Assembly: GCF_018613855.1 (NCBI RefSeq) | Contig: NZ_JAGGPK010000012.1 | Coordinates: 62,001 to 126,000, forward strand | Direction of reading: 5' to 3' | Origin: Arthrobacter sp. ISL-30 | Lineage (GTDB): Bacteria; Actinomycetota; Actinomycetes; Actinomycetales; Micrococcaceae | DNA length: 64,000 nt | Shown here: in pieces, positions 20,318 through 29,773 of the stretch | Position numbering within the stretch: the stretch's first letter is position 1 | How the letters are laid out: every line of letters starts with the position of its first letter | The notes under the pieces: model-generated | Database searches by the model: none | What the model saw: only the letters and a program-made list of their open reading frames with translations | What the model was told of the DNA's origin: nothing | Made by a program: the position numbers and the translations under genes

Positions 20318-21826
20318 TTATCCCGGTTGCTGGGTAGGGCTCGCCTTGCGTGCGCGGCTGGCAAGGAGTGCGACGACGGCGGCAGCCAGCACCGCCGCGC
20401 CGACAAGGCCGCCGGCCATATTGAGTCCCTGGTAGCCCACCCAGCTCAGGACCAGCCCGGAGAAAGCGCCGCCGACCGCCCCGGCAGCGCCCATGAGCAT
20501 GTCCGAAACACCCTGCACCACAACCCGGTCTTCCTGCCGGACACTCTCGGCCAGCAGGGTGGACCCGGAAATGTTTGCTGCCGACCAGCCCAGGCCGAGC
20601 AGTACCAGCCCGGTGGCGACGGCCGCCGTCGAGCCCTGCCCGAAGCCCGCCACCAGGACCGCGGCGAGCAGCGTGACGTAGCCCAAGGCAATCGTCTGGG
20701 TTCGCCCTGCTTTGTCCGTCAGCAAGCCCATGACGGGAGACAGGGCGAACATCCCCGCAATGTGGAGCGAAATGGTGAAGCCGATGATCACCAGGGTGTC
20801 TGCACCTACGTGGCCGGCGTGGCTCGCACCGGGCCCGTCCACAAGTGCCTGCAAGTGTAGCGGCGTCATGGACATGATGGCGACCATGATCCCGTGTGCC
20901 CCGATGATGGCGGCAAGGGCCAGCATTGCCTGCCGGGAACCTCGAGCGGCCTGCAGGCCGCGAACCAGGGCTCCCCTCCTTGCCAGCGGATGCTGTGCGG
21001 GGGCATGTTGTGCTGGGGCCTGAGCGGAGGCCTGAGTGACTGGCTGTTGTAAGCCCGGCTGCAGTATGTCGGGCTGCACAGTACTGGAAGCCCGGAGGAT
21101 CTGATCCAGCTTCCCGGGGCTTTCCGGGGAGGCTCCGGGAGCGGCTCCGGGCTGTGCGGGGCCTCCTGCCCGGGCGGACAGTTCGGCCACCGCGAGTTCC
21201 CTCGACAGGAGGAGGGGATCCGGCCGTAGTCCCGCGAGCAGCAGCACACAGGAGAGGAACAGCCCGGCGGCGGAAATCACAAAGGGTCCCGCGATGGCCG
21301 GGAGGCCAAGGGCCTGCCCTACGACGGCGCCGGGCTGGACCAGGTTGGGTCCTGCCACGGCCCCGATGGTGATGGCCCAGACGACAGCGGACAGGGAGCG
21401 ACCGCGGTGTTCGGGGTCCGCGAGGTCGACGGCGGCGAAGCGGGCCTGAAGGTTGGCGGCGGTACCCACTCCCACTCCTGCTGCGCCGAGGATCAGCAGG
21501 ACAAAGAAGCCGGTGACCACGGAGAGGATCATCAGCAGGGCACCCGCAAGGGCGGAAGTGAGGCCGGTGACGAGGCCGATCCGGCGGCCCCGGCGGTCTG
21601 CCAGGGAGGCCAGCGGCAGGGCCGCGAGTGCCGCGGCGAGCGTCATCAAGGTGGCCACGGAGCCGGCCCAGGCCTCGGAGCCGGAGAGTTCAACGGCCAG
21701 CAGGGATCCGATTGACACGGTTACACCGGTTCCGATGCCGCTAAGCAGCTGGGCAGACCCCAGAAATATTACGGTGCGCCGCTGTACCTGCCTCACCTGC
21801 GGCAGCGCCCGGGACGTGGTTGCCAT
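20318..21826 (-). CDS. MFS transporter
   Basis: A major facilitator protein of 502 residues when started at the ATG at 21826 (MATTSRALPQVRQVQRR), a better start than 21913, which adds an unrelated 29 residues. About 12 transmembrane segments can be traced in two halves. SLADRRGRRIGLVTG is the loop 2-3 signature. The halves are joined by a long Ala/Gln/Pro linker (PAQPGAAPGASPE and QASAQAPAQHAPAQH, around residues 220-295). Probably an exporter of the drug-resistance type; substrate unknown. It is convergent with the peptidase gene, with 24 bases between them. Confidence 0.9.
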   Translation of the reverse strand: MATTSRALPQVRQVQRRTVIFLGSAQLLSGIGTGVTVSIGSLLAVELSGSEAWAGSVATLMTLAAALAALPLASLADRRGRRIGLVTGLTSALAGALLMILSVVTGFFVLLILGAAGVGVGTAANLQARFAAVDLADPEHRGRSLSAVVWAITIGAVAGPNLVQPGAVVGQALGLPAIAGPFVISAAGLFLSCVLLLAGLRPDPLLLSRELAVAELSARAGGPAQPGAAPGASPESPGKLDQILRASSTVQPDILQPGLQQPVTQASAQAPAQHAPAQHPLARRGALVRGLQAARGSRQAMLALAAIIGAHGIMVAIMSMTPLHLQALVDGPGASHAGHVGADTLVIIGFTISLHIAGMFALSPVMGLLTDKAGRTQTIALGYVTLLAAVLVAGFGQGSTAAVATGLVLLGLGWSAANISGSTLLAESVRQEDRVVVQGVSDMLMGAAGAVGGAFSGLVLSWVGYQGLNMAGGLVGAAVLAAAVVALLASRARKASPTQQPG

Positions 21827-21905
21827 CCTCAGAGCATAGTCCTGTGGGGACGGTGCAAACAGGGTTCGCCCGAACCGGCCCCACCACCTGACCAGCTCCA
21901 CAAAA

Positions 21906-21943
21906 GCAGGCAACCCCGGCCAAAAGTGGCCAGGGTTGCCTGC
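21906..21943 (-). terminator. terC terminator
   Basis: Arms 21906-21922 and 21927-21943 pair over 17 positions with one mismatch around an AAAG loop. On the minus strand the stem is followed by TTTTG. It lies 26 bases after the terC stop, the expected place for an intrinsic terminator. Confidence 0.85.
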
Positions 21944-21968
21944 GAATTGCTACTGGGTGGTGCGGCGC

Positions 21969-22997
21969 CTACTCGGCGTCGCTGTAGCTCTTGCGGGAAT
22001 CTTCCTCGAGCCTTGCGTCGAGCTTGGACCGCTGGGCGGCCGGGGTCATGAGGCTGGCGACAACGGCCACCAGGATGGTGCCGACGATGACTGCCAGGGA
22101 TACGAAGGTGGGGATCTCCGGAGCCCACTCGATGTGCTGGCCGTTGTTGATGAACGGCAGCTCGTTGACGTGCATGGCGTGCAGGACAAGCTTGACGCCG
22201 ATGAAGGCCAGGATCACGGAGAGAGCGTGCTTGAGGTAGATGAGGCGGTTCATCAGTCCCCCGAGCAGGAAGTACAGCTGTCGGAGGCCCATGAGGGCGA
22301 AGATGTTAGCGGTGAAGACGATGAACGCGCTCTGCGTAAGGCCGAAGATCGCGGGAATCGAGTCGACGGCGAACAGCAGGTCAGTCATGCCGATAGTCAC
22401 GAAGACGATCAGCATGGGGGTGAAGACCTTCTTGCCGTCCACAGTAGTACGCAGCTTGCCGCCGTCGAACTTCTCCGACATGGGCACGACCTTGCGGAGC
22501 CTCGCTACGAGCTTGTTCTCAGCGCCTTCTTCCTCGTCTTCACCTTCGTCCTTGGCCTGCTTCCAGGCGGTCCACAGCAGGAAGGCTCCGAAGATGTAGA
22601 AGACCCAGCTGAACTGCTCGATCACGACGGCGCCCAGGGCGATGAAGATGCCGCGCAGGACCAGGGCGATGATGATGCCCACCATCAGCACTTCCTGCTG
22701 GTACTTACGGGGCACGGCAAAGCGGGCCATGATGATGATGAAAACGAAGAGGTTGTCGATGCTCAGGCTGTATTCGGTTACCCAGCCGGCGATGAACTGA
22801 CCGCCGTACTCGGGACCGGCGAAGCCGAACATGGCCACGGCGAAGACCATGGCCAGGGCCACGTAAAAAGCCACCCACAGGCCGGCTTCCTTCATGGAGG
22901 GCTCGTGCGGTCTTTTCACCACCAGCAGAAGGTCGATCAAAAGTATGACGCCCAGGGCCACAAACGAGCCGATTTCAAACCAGACGGGAAGTTGCAC
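21969..22997 (-). CDS. TerC-family integral membrane protein (Alx-like)
   Basis: A 342-residue polytopic membrane protein. About nine hydrophobic segments are visible, with the family landmarks WVTEYSLSIDNLFVFIIIM (conserved acidic residues in a membrane helix), DLLFAVDSIPAIFGLT and FIGVKLVLHAMH. A charged cytoplasmic loop (AKDEGEDEEEGAENK) follows the fifth segment. TerC/Alx proteins are linked to tellurite resistance, and newer work ties them to manganese export and metal loading of secreted enzymes. A GTG start at 22997 follows GAAAGG. The leader carries a yybP-ykoY-like manganese riboswitch, which supports the Mn role. Confidence 0.92.
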   Translation of the reverse strand: MQLPVWFEIGSFVALGVILLIDLLLVVKRPHEPSMKEAGLWVAFYVALAMVFAVAMFGFAGPEYGGQFIAGWVTEYSLSIDNLFVFIIIMARFAVPRKYQQEVLMVGIIIALVLRGIFIALGAVVIEQFSWVFYIFGAFLLWTAWKQAKDEGEDEEEGAENKLVARLRKVVPMSEKFDGGKLRTTVDGKKVFTPMLIVFVTIGMTDLLFAVDSIPAIFGLTQSAFIVFTANIFALMGLRQLYFLLGGLMNRLIYLKHALSVILAFIGVKLVLHAMHVNELPFINNGQHIEWAPEIPTFVSLAVIVGTILVAVVASLMTPAAQRSKLDARLEEDSRKSYSDAE

Positions 22998-23094
22998 TTA
23001 AAAGGCCTTTCGCAGGGTGCGCGGAACTGGTGTAAGTCTCTCCGGCTAGCCTGCGCACTTCTGTACTGAAACGGCTGCCCGCTGCGCCCGGCGA

Positions 23095-23157
23095 GGCATC
23101 TGTGCCTTGCGTGTTGACGGACGTAGCGCTTGGGATACTCCCCTACGTGACCAACAC
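23095..23157 (-). promoter_or_regulatory. yybP-ykoY-like manganese riboswitch in the terC leader
   Basis: On the minus strand the leader has GTGTTG (23157-23152) pairing with CAACAC (23116-23111), inside which CGTAG and CTACG pair. The conserved loop GGGGAGTA (about 23143-23136) is the hallmark of the yybP-ykoY family. It is followed by ACGTCCGTCAACACG, resembling the second conserved loop (GTCGTCAA). A GGCA/TGCC hairpin follows at 23106-23095. The element begins seven bases after the uvrB stop and about 155 bases before the terC start. Established knowledge: this class senses Mn2+ and often controls terC/alx, mntP or P-type ATPases. The exact 3' limit and expression platform are uncertain. 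Confidence 0.72.
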
Positions 23158-23163
23158 TTTACC

Positions 23164-25263
23164 TTAGGCATGCCCTGCGGACTGCATCTGCCTCAGTTCA
23201 CGCTTCAATTCTCCGACTTCGTCACGCAGGCGTGCGGCGACTTCGAACTGCAATTCCGCCGCCGCGCCGTGCATCTGCTCGGTGAGCTGTTCTATCAGCG
23301 AGACGAGATCCTCCGCGGGAGCAGCAGCCAGGCCATCGGCGCGTACACTGGCACCGCCCTTGGCTCCGGAGGACGTGCGCCTGCCGCCCTTCGCAAGCCG
23401 ATTGTTGTTCAGGAGCTCCTGGGTATCGGCATCCTCGCGGGCCAGCTGATCGGTGATATCCGCAATTTTCTTGCGCAGCGGCTGGGGATCAATTCCATGC
23501 TCCGTGTTGTACTTCACCTGGATCGCCCGCCGGCGATTGGTCTCCTCAATGGCGTGCGCCATGGAATCGGTGATGCGGTCCGCGTACATATGGACCTGGC
23601 CGGAAACGTTTCGGGCCGCGCGGCCAATTGTCTGGATGAGCGAGGTGCCCGAACGGAGGAAGCCCTCCTTGTCGGCATCCAGGATGCTGACGAGGGAGAC
23701 CTCGGGAAGGTCCAGTCCTTCACGGAGGAGGTTGATGCCCACGAGGACGTCGAAGGTGCCCAGGCGCAGCTCACGCAGGAGTTCGACGCGGCGGAGGGTG
23801 TCGACGTCGGAGTGCAGGTACTGGACCTTGATCCCGTGTCCCAGGAGGTAGTCCGTGAGGTCCTCGGCCATGCGCTTGGTCAGGGTGGTGACGAGGACCC
23901 GCTCGTTCCGCTCGGTGCGGAGGCGGATCTCACCAAGGAGGTCATCGATCTGTCCCTTGGTGGGTTTGACGATGACTTCGGGGTCGATGAGGCCGGTGGG
24001 GCGGATGATCTGCTGCACGAAGCCGTCGGCCTTGCCGAGTTCGTACTTGCCCGGGGTGGCCGAAAGGTAGACGGTCTGGCCGATCCTCTCCAGGAACTCG
24101 TCCCACTTCAGCGGCCGGTTGTCCATGGCGGAGGGAAGCCGGAACCCGTGGTCCACCAGGGTGCGCTTGCGGGACATGTCGCCCTCGTACATCGCGCCGA
24201 TCTGCGGCACCGTCGCATGGGATTCGTCGATGACCAGCAGGAAGTCGTCAGGGAAGTAGTCCAGGAGGCAGTGTGGTGCCGAGCCGGACGGGCGCCCGTC
24301 GATGTGCCGGGAATAGTTCTCGATGCCGTTGCAGAAACCCATCTGCTGCATCATCTCGAGGTCGTAGGTGGTGCGCATTCGCAGGCGCTGGGCCTCGACG
24401 AGCTTGTTCTGGCCCTCCAGCACCTTGAGCCGCTCGGCTAGTTCATCTTCGATCGCGGTGATGGCCCGGCTCATCCGTTCCGGCCCGGCGACATAGTGCG
24501 ACGCCGGGAAGACGTACATCTCGGTTTCTTCCCGGATGACCTCTCCAGTGACCGGGTGGAGCGTGTAGATGTTCTCGATCTCGTCGCCAAAGAATTCGAT
24601 CCGGAGGGCGAGTTCCTCATACATCGGGATGATTTCCACCGTGTCTCCACGCACCCGGAACGTGCCGCGGTGGAAGTCCATGTCGTTCCGGACGTACTGC
24701 ATGGACACGAACTTGCGCAGGAGGTCGTCCCGGTTCATTTCGGCGCCGCGGCTCAGGGTCACCATCCCGGCAATGTATTCCTCCGGCGTGCCCAGACCGT
24801 AGATGCAGGACACGGTAGCGACCACTACGACGTCCCTGCGGGTCAGGAGGGCGTTGGTGGCCGAATGCCTGAGCCGCTCGACTTCCTCATTGATGGACGA
24901 GTCCTTCTCGATGAAGGTGTCCGTCTGGGGAACGTAGGCCTCCGGCTGGTAATAGTCGTAGTAGGAGACGAAGTACTCTACTGCGTTATTCGGCAGCAGC
25001 TCCCGGAATTCATTGGCCAGCTGCGCGGCCAGGGTCTTGTTCTGGACCATGACCAGGGTGGGGCGCTGCACCTGCTCGATCAGCCAGGCAGTGGTTGCGC
25101 TTTTTCCGGTGCCGGTGGCCCCAAGCAGGACCACGTCCTTTTCACCGTTCTTAATGCGTTCTGTCAGCTCGGCAATGGCCGCCGGCTGGTCACCCGCCGG
25201 CTGGTAATCGCTGACAACCTCGAACGGCGCGACGACACGGTTGATCTCCTGGGCAAGGCTCAT
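23164..25263 (-). CDS. uvrB: excinuclease ABC subunit B
   Basis: The 699-residue damage-verifying helicase of nucleotide excision repair. Walker [18 protein letters not shown] lies near residue 45. The beta-hairpin [12 protein letters not shown] that probes the strand is intact. Motif II is [10 protein letters not shown], and [28 protein letters not shown] and [12 protein letters not shown] form the C-terminal helicase domain. The final UVR domain ([20 protein letters not shown]) contacts UvrC. Its 3' end abuts the terC leader, so the terC promoter must lie within uvrB, or terC is partly read from uvrB transcripts. Confidence 0.98.
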   Translation of the reverse strand: MSLAQEINRVVAPFEVVSDYQPAGDQPAAIAELTERIKNGEKDVVLLGATGTGKSATTAWLIEQVQRPTLVMVQNKTLAAQLANEFRELLPNNAVEYFVSYYDYYQPEAYVPQTDTFIEKDSSINEEVERLRHSATNALLTRRDVVVVATVSCIYGLGTPEEYIAGMVTLSRGAEMNRDDLLRKFVSMQYVRNDMDFHRGTFRVRGDTVEIIPMYEELALRIEFFGDEIENIYTLHPVTGEVIREETEMYVFPASHYVAGPERMSRAITAIEDELAERLKVLEGQNKLVEAQRLRMRTTYDLEMMQQMGFCNGIENYSRHIDGRPSGSAPHCLLDYFPDDFLLVIDESHATVPQIGAMYEGDMSRKRTLVDHGFRLPSAMDNRPLKWDEFLERIGQTVYLSATPGKYELGKADGFVQQIIRPTGLIDPEVIVKPTKGQIDDLLGEIRLRTERNERVLVTTLTKRMAEDLTDYLLGHGIKVQYLHSDVDTLRRVELLRELRLGTFDVLVGINLLREGLDLPEVSLVSILDADKEGFLRSGTSLIQTIGRAARNVSGQVHMYADRITDSMAHAIEETNRRRAIQVKYNTEHGIDPQPLRKKIADITDQLAREDADTQELLNNNRLAKGGRRTSSGAKGGASVRADGLAAAPAEDLVSLIEQLTEQMHGAAAELQFEVAARLRDEVGELKRELRQMQSAGHA

Positions 25264-25352
25264 GGCTCCAATCTACAACCTGCCGAGGACAGCCGCTGTC
25301 CTGAATTGGGCCGCACTTGGGGGCCGATCTTCCGGGCCGATCCGGCTCGCCT

Positions 25353-26582
25353 TCAGGCAGTGCCCACCGGGGAGGAGGAGTACGACGGCGGCGACCAGGC
25401 AGTCCGCTGGGCCCATTCGGCCATGCCAGAATCTGCGACGCCCCTGAACCACGCTTCCTTGGCGTCGGCATAGCCCGCCGTCGTCAGGTCCGAGGCATGC
25501 AACGCGGCGAGGCGCCTCTTCTCTGCGGCGTAGGCGGCCGCCGCATCGGGGCTGGCGCGCAGCCAGTCGCGGAAGCACAGGGCATAGCGCCAGCCGGGCG
25601 AACCGGCCTGGCGCACGTGGAGGTTGACCGCCCGGCCCGGGTCGGCATTTGCATGGAAGCGCTTGGCCCACCTGGCAGGGTCCGACTCCGGTTCGTGGGG
25701 AGTGTCCGCGCTGATCGTGGGGACCTGGGGGAAACCTGCGGCGGCAAGCAAAGGAGCGATACGATCTGCCGTGGCGAGATCGGGAACTGCCAGTTGGAGG
25801 TCCAGGACGTCCTTGGCATCAAGTCCGGGGACTGAAGTTGAGCCGATGTGGTCCACGGCAAGGGCCTGGCCGGGGGCGGCAGCCTCAAGTCGCTCACACA
25901 GCCGCCTCGCCTGCGCAGGCCAGGTGGGGTCCGACGCCGACAGTACCGGCCCGCTGCGACGTTCCGCACGCAGTCCGGCGTCGAGGTTCCGGGCAAACGG
26001 CGCAAGCCGCTCCTCCCAGAGCGAGTCCACCTTCGCGCGGATCGCATCTATGCCGCCGGAGTTGTCCAGGACGACGTCGGCGGCGGCGAGACGCTCCTCG
26101 CGGGACGCCTGCGCTGCCATACGCGAGACGGCTTCATCCCGGCTCATCCCCCGATGCTCTGCCATTCTGCCGATTCGTACGTTGTCCGGCGCGTCAACCA
26201 CCAGGACGAGGTGGAACCTCCTCCCCTGCCCCGTCTCGACCAGCAGCGGAATGTCCTGGACCACGATGCCCACACCCGCCGAGGCGATGATCGCTGCCGC
26301 CCTGTCACGGACCAGCGGATGAATGATGTTGTTCAGCGCTGTGCGGCGTTCCGGGTGGGCGAAGACGATGGCGCCGAGGGCGGCGCGGTCCAGCCTTCCC
26401 TTGGGGTCGAGGATGTCGGAACCGAACTCCTCCACGACGCGCGCCAGGCCCGGAGACCCCGGCTCCACCACTTCGCGGGCCAGGACGTCAGAGTCCACGA
26501 GCAGGGCTCCCCGCTCAGCAAGCCTCGCTGCCACCACCGATTTGCCTGAGGCGATGCCGCCAGTGAGTCCGATCTTCAGCAC
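25353..26582 (-). CDS. coaE: dephospho-CoA kinase fused to a GrpB-like (UPF0157) domain
   Basis: CoaE phosphorylates dephospho-CoA, the last step of coenzyme A synthesis. Residues 1-200 carry the P-loop GLTGGIASGKSVVAARLA, DSDVLAREVVEPG and HPLVRD, as in CoaE. Residues about 215-390 are a GrpB/UPF0157 nucleotidyltransferase-fold domain (ALAVDHIGSTSVPGLDAKDV and LHVRQAGSPGWRYALCFRDWL). The same fusion is known in mycobacteria and other actinobacteria. The last ~20 residues are less conserved. It starts 22 bases from the divergent YigZ gene, so the two promoters must overlap. Confidence 0.95.
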   Translation of the reverse strand: MLKIGLTGGIASGKSVVAARLAERGALLVDSDVLAREVVEPGSPGLARVVEEFGSDILDPKGRLDRAALGAIVFAHPERRTALNNIIHPLVRDRAAAIIASAGVGIVVQDIPLLVETGQGRRFHLVLVVDAPDNVRIGRMAEHRGMSRDEAVSRMAAQASREERLAAADVVLDNSGGIDAIRAKVDSLWEERLAPFARNLDAGLRAERRSGPVLSASDPTWPAQARRLCERLEAAAPGQALAVDHIGSTSVPGLDAKDVLDLQLAVPDLATADRIAPLLAAAGFPQVPTISADTPHEPESDPARWAKRFHANADPGRAVNLHVRQAGSPGWRYALCFRDWLRASPDAAAAYAAEKRRLAALHASDLTTAGYADAKEAWFRGVADSGMAEWAQRTAWSPPSYSSSPVGTA

Positions 26583-26604
26583 CCCTCAAGACTAGACTGA
26601 AGCG

Positions 26605-27297
26605 GTGGCGGATGAGGACGACAGCAGGGCGACGGAATATACAGTCCTCGCCGCGGGGCAGGCTTTTCGCCACGAACTGGAAATCAAGAGATCGCGCTTC
26701 ATTACGGTTCTCCGGCGTGCCGAAAACGAGGACGAGGCGCGTGCCCTCGTGTCTGAACTCCGCAGGGAATTCCACGACGCGCGGCACCATTGCTCGGCGT
26801 TTGTGCTCGGACCAGACCGGCTCATCCAGCGGTCCAGTGACGACGGTGAACCTTCCAGGACCGCCGGGATCCCCATGCTCGAGGCCATTATCAAACGGGA
26901 GACGAGCGCAGGGAATGCCGACCTCAGCGACGTTAGCGCCGTCGTCGTCAGGTATTTTGGCGGCATCCTGCTGGGTGCCGGTGGCCTCGTCCGCGCCTAC
27001 TCGGAGTCCGTTTCCACCGCGCTGGAACTCGCTCCGCTCGTCCGGCGGCGTCGCCTGAGACTGTGCGCCGTAAGGGTGGAACATGCCGCAGCCGGGCGGC
27101 TCGAAAACGACCTTCGCTCCGCCGGGTACGTTATGGCCGGCACCGATTACGAGGCGCGCTCTGCCGTGCTCCGGCTGGCCCTTCCGGATGAATCGGACAG
27201 CGTGGCCGAAGCCGCATCCCGCCTGGCGGCCCTGTCCGCCGGCACAGCCGAACTCATGCCCGAGGGTACCGAATGGGTCGACCTCCCGCTGTCCTGA
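26605..27297 (+). CDS. YigZ / IMPACT family protein (UPF0029)
   Basis: A 230-residue protein starting at a GTG. The family signature is complete: FRHELEIKRSRFITVLRRAE, ARHHCSAFVLGPD, SSDDGEPSRTAGIPMLEAI and VVRYFGGILLGAGGLVRAYS. The C-terminal DUF1949-like ferredoxin-fold domain extends to about residue 220. In eukaryotes IMPACT modulates translation control; the bacterial role is uncertain, possibly binding RNA or ribosomes. It is divergent from coaE across 22 bases. Confidence 0.93.
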   Translation: MADEDDSRATEYTVLAAGQAFRHELEIKRSRFITVLRRAENEDEARALVSELRREFHDARHHCSAFVLGPDRLIQRSSDDGEPSRTAGIPMLEAIIKRETSAGNADLSDVSAVVVRYFGGILLGAGGLVRAYSESVSTALELAPLVRRRRLRLCAVRVEHAAAGRLENDLRSAGYVMAGTDYEARSAVLRLALPDESDSVAEAASRLAALSAGTAELMPEGTEWVDLPLS

Positions 27298-27380
27298 AAC
27301 GGGCATCATCAGCTTGCTTATGAGTTTGGCGCTTCCTAGGCTGGAAACTGTAAGACGCGCCCCGATCGAAGGAGGAAAGA

Positions 27381-27947
27381 ATGTCCGAACACAGCATCGC
27401 GGGTAAGAGGGTCGCCTTCCTGCTCACGGACGGCGTGGAGCAGGTAGAGCTTACAAGCCCCTGGGACGCCGTCACGGAGGCTGGAGGCCAGCCCGCCCTC
27501 GTGGCACCGCACAGTGGAAAACTCCAGGGCTTCAACGGCGTGGATAAGGGAGACACCTTCGCGGTCGATCTTCCGCTGGCCGAGGCAAACGCCTCCGACT
27601 TCGACGCACTGGTCCTTCCCGGTGGCGTAGTGAATGCAGACCATCTTCGGGTTGACAAGGAGGCCCGGGCCTTCACTCGCGCCTTCTTCGAGCAGCACAA
27701 GCCAGTTGCCGCAATCTGCCATGGCCCGTGGCTCCTAATCGACGCCGGGGTAGTGCGCGGCCGTAATGTGACTTCCTATCACACCCTAGAGACGGACCTG
27801 CGTAACGCCGGGGCCGTCTGGTCGGACCAGGAGGTCGTGGTGGACCAGGGCCTGGTCACAAGCCGCAAGCCCGGTGACCTCCCGGCATTCAACGACAAAA
27901 TGCTGGAGGAGATCGCCGAGGGGGAACACGCAGGCCAGACCGTCTAA
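27381..27947 (+). CDS. DJ-1/PfpI family protein (type 1 glutamine amidotransferase-like)
   Basis: The 188-residue protein has a strong ribosome site (AAGGAGGAAAG) before the ATG. The nucleophile elbow AAICHGPWLLIDAG (Cys followed by His) is near residue 112, and RVAFLLTDGVEQVEL and ALVLPGGVVNADHL are typical of the PfpI / YhbO / GSP18 group. Members act as glyoxalase III, deglycase-like or stress proteins; the precise activity is debated. It stands alone, ends before a strong bidirectional terminator, and is convergent with rpsA. Confidence 0.93.
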   Translation: MSEHSIAGKRVAFLLTDGVEQVELTSPWDAVTEAGGQPALVAPHSGKLQGFNGVDKGDTFAVDLPLAEANASDFDALVLPGGVVNADHLRVDKEARAFTRAFFEQHKPVAAICHGPWLLIDAGVVRGRNVTSYHTLETDLRNAGAVWSDQEVVVDQGLVTSRKPGDLPAFNDKMLEEIAEGEHAGQTV

Positions 27948-28001
27948 GGTTCAGGAGCTGGACTGGAGTAAATGAGCCGAGTCAATGAGCCGGCATTAAA
28001 G

Positions 28002-28035
28002 AAAGGTGGCCGTCCCCGTAGGGACGGCCACCTTT
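28002..28035. terminator. bidirectional terminator between the DJ-1 gene and rpsA
   Basis: AAAGGTGGCCGTCCC (28002-28016) and its exact reverse complement (28021-28035) enclose a four-base CGTA loop. T-rich runs follow on both strands (CCTTTT on plus, CTTTCTTTAAT on minus). It serves the two convergent genes. Confidence 0.95.
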
Positions 28036-28071
28036 TGGCTTGCTCAATGCCTGCCCGTGAGGGCCTGGCAA

Positions 28072-29547
28072 TTAGTTGCCGGTGAGCTTCTCGCGCAGTG
28101 CGGCGAGGGCCTCGTCCGAAGCCAGGGTGCCGGCGTTGGTCTCGGCAGCAGCAGGCTCAGAAGAGTAGCTGGTTGCGGCAGACTCGCTGTCACCGGACGT
28201 TGCAGCTGCAGCGTCGTCGGCAGCGTGCTGGGCAACCTGCTTCTTGTGGGCTTCCCAACGTGCCTGGGCGTCAGCGTACTGCTGCTCCCAAGCGGCGCGC
28301 TGTGCCTCGTAGCCCTCGAGCCATTCGTTCGACTCGGGGTCGAAGCCCTCGGGGTACTTGTAGTTGCCCTCTTCGTCGTACTCTGCGGCCATGCCGTACA
28401 GTGCCGGGTCGAACTCGGTGCTCTCAGCGTCAACGCCCTCGTTAGCCTGCTTGAGGGAGAGGGAGATGCGGCGACGCTCGAGGTCGATGTCGATGACCTT
28501 GACGAACAGTTCGTCGCCAACGGAGACAACCTGCTCTGCCAGCTCCACGTGGCGGACAGCCAGCTCGGAGATGTGGACCAGGCCCTCGATGCCGTCTTCG
28601 ACGCGAACGAACGCACCGAACGGAACCAGCTTGGTGACCTTACCCGGAACAACCTGGCCAAGGGCGTGGGTGCGGGCGAAGGTCTGCCACGGGTCTTCCT
28701 GCGTAGCCTTGAGGGACAGGGACACGCGCTCGCGGTCCAGGTCCACTTCGAGAACCTCGACGGTGACTTCCTGGCCAACTTCGACAACCTCGGACGGGTG
28801 GTCGATGTGCTTCCAGGAGAGCTCGGAAACGTGCACCAGGCCGTCTACGCCGCCCAGGTCCACGAATGCACCGAAGTTGACGATGGAGGAAACGACGCCG
28901 GGACGAACCTGGCCCTTTTCCAGCTTGTTGAGGAAGGTGGAGCGGACCTCGGACTGGGTCTGCTCGAGCCATGCACGGCGGGACAGCACAACGTTGTTGC
29001 GGTTCTTGTCCAGCTCGATGATCTTGGCTTCGATCTGCTGACCGATGTACGGAGCGAGGTCGCGGACGCGGCGCATCTCGACGAGGGACGCGGGCAGGAA
29101 GCCGCGCAGGCCGATGTCGAGGATAAGACCACCCTTGACAACCTCAATGACGGTACCGGTAACGACGCCGTCTTCTTCCTTGACCTTCTCGATGTCACCC
29201 CAGGCGCGCTCGTACTGAGCACGCTTCTTGGAGAGGATCAGGCGGCCTTCTTTGTCTTCCTTGGTGAGCACCAGGGCTTCGACCTGATCGCCAACGGCAA
29301 CAACTTCGCCGGGGTCAACGTCATGCTTGATGGAAAGCTCGCGGGAGGGGATGACACCTTCGGTCTTGTAACCGATGTCGAGCAGGACTTCGTCGCGGTC
29401 GACCTTGACGACGGTACCTTCGACGAGATCGCCGTCGTTGAAGTACTTGATAGTGGCGTCGACTGCTGCGAGGAAGTCCTCAGCGGTGCCGATGTCGTTG
29501 ATTGCGACGACGGGGGCACCGGGCTTCTCGGTGGAGGTGATGGTCAT
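28072..29547 (-). CDS. rpsA: 30S ribosomal protein S1
   Basis: S1 binds mRNA on the small ribosomal subunit and helps initiation. The 491-residue protein has four S1 (OB-fold) domains. They begin at about residues 35 (GDLVEGTVVKVDRDEVLLDI), 120 (VTGTVIEVVKGGLILDIGL), 208 (VRPGVVSSIVNFGAFVDLG) and 293 (VVPGKVTKLVPFGAFVRVE). This four-domain form is the actinobacterial type, shorter than the six-domain E. coli protein. A C-terminal Ala/Glu/Ser-rich tail follows. The 226 bases upstream (29548-29773) contain the promoter and leader; I see no clear further element there. Confidence 0.98.
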   Translation of the reverse strand: MTITSTEKPGAPVVAINDIGTAEDFLAAVDATIKYFNDGDLVEGTVVKVDRDEVLLDIGYKTEGVIPSRELSIKHDVDPGEVVAVGDQVEALVLTKEDKEGRLILSKKRAQYERAWGDIEKVKEEDGVVTGTVIEVVKGGLILDIGLRGFLPASLVEMRRVRDLAPYIGQQIEAKIIELDKNRNNVVLSRRAWLEQTQSEVRSTFLNKLEKGQVRPGVVSSIVNFGAFVDLGGVDGLVHVSELSWKHIDHPSEVVEVGQEVTVEVLEVDLDRERVSLSLKATQEDPWQTFARTHALGQVVPGKVTKLVPFGAFVRVEDGIEGLVHISELAVRHVELAEQVVSVGDELFVKVIDIDLERRRISLSLKQANEGVDAESTEFDPALYGMAAEYDEEGNYKYPEGFDPESNEWLEGYEAQRAAWEQQYADAQARWEAHKKQVAQHAADDAAAATSGDSESAATSYSSEPAAAETNAGTLASDEALAALREKLTGN

Positions 29548-29773
29548 GTAGTAGGGGCTCCGTTGTGGATAGTGTGTCGGTCAGGCAAACCGCCTGCCGT
29601 TCCGAGGCCGGAGGGCAGGACACGGCAAAGAGCAACCGGGTCATCCTGATTTGTGGATTATTGCGAAAGGTTTATGCGTGCACGTAGTACGCGCCCGTTC
29701 ATTCTAGTGGCTGGCGTCAACGCGGGTCAAAGCGGGTGACTCCCTCCTCAGGGGCCGCCTGGAAAGCGGTGTG

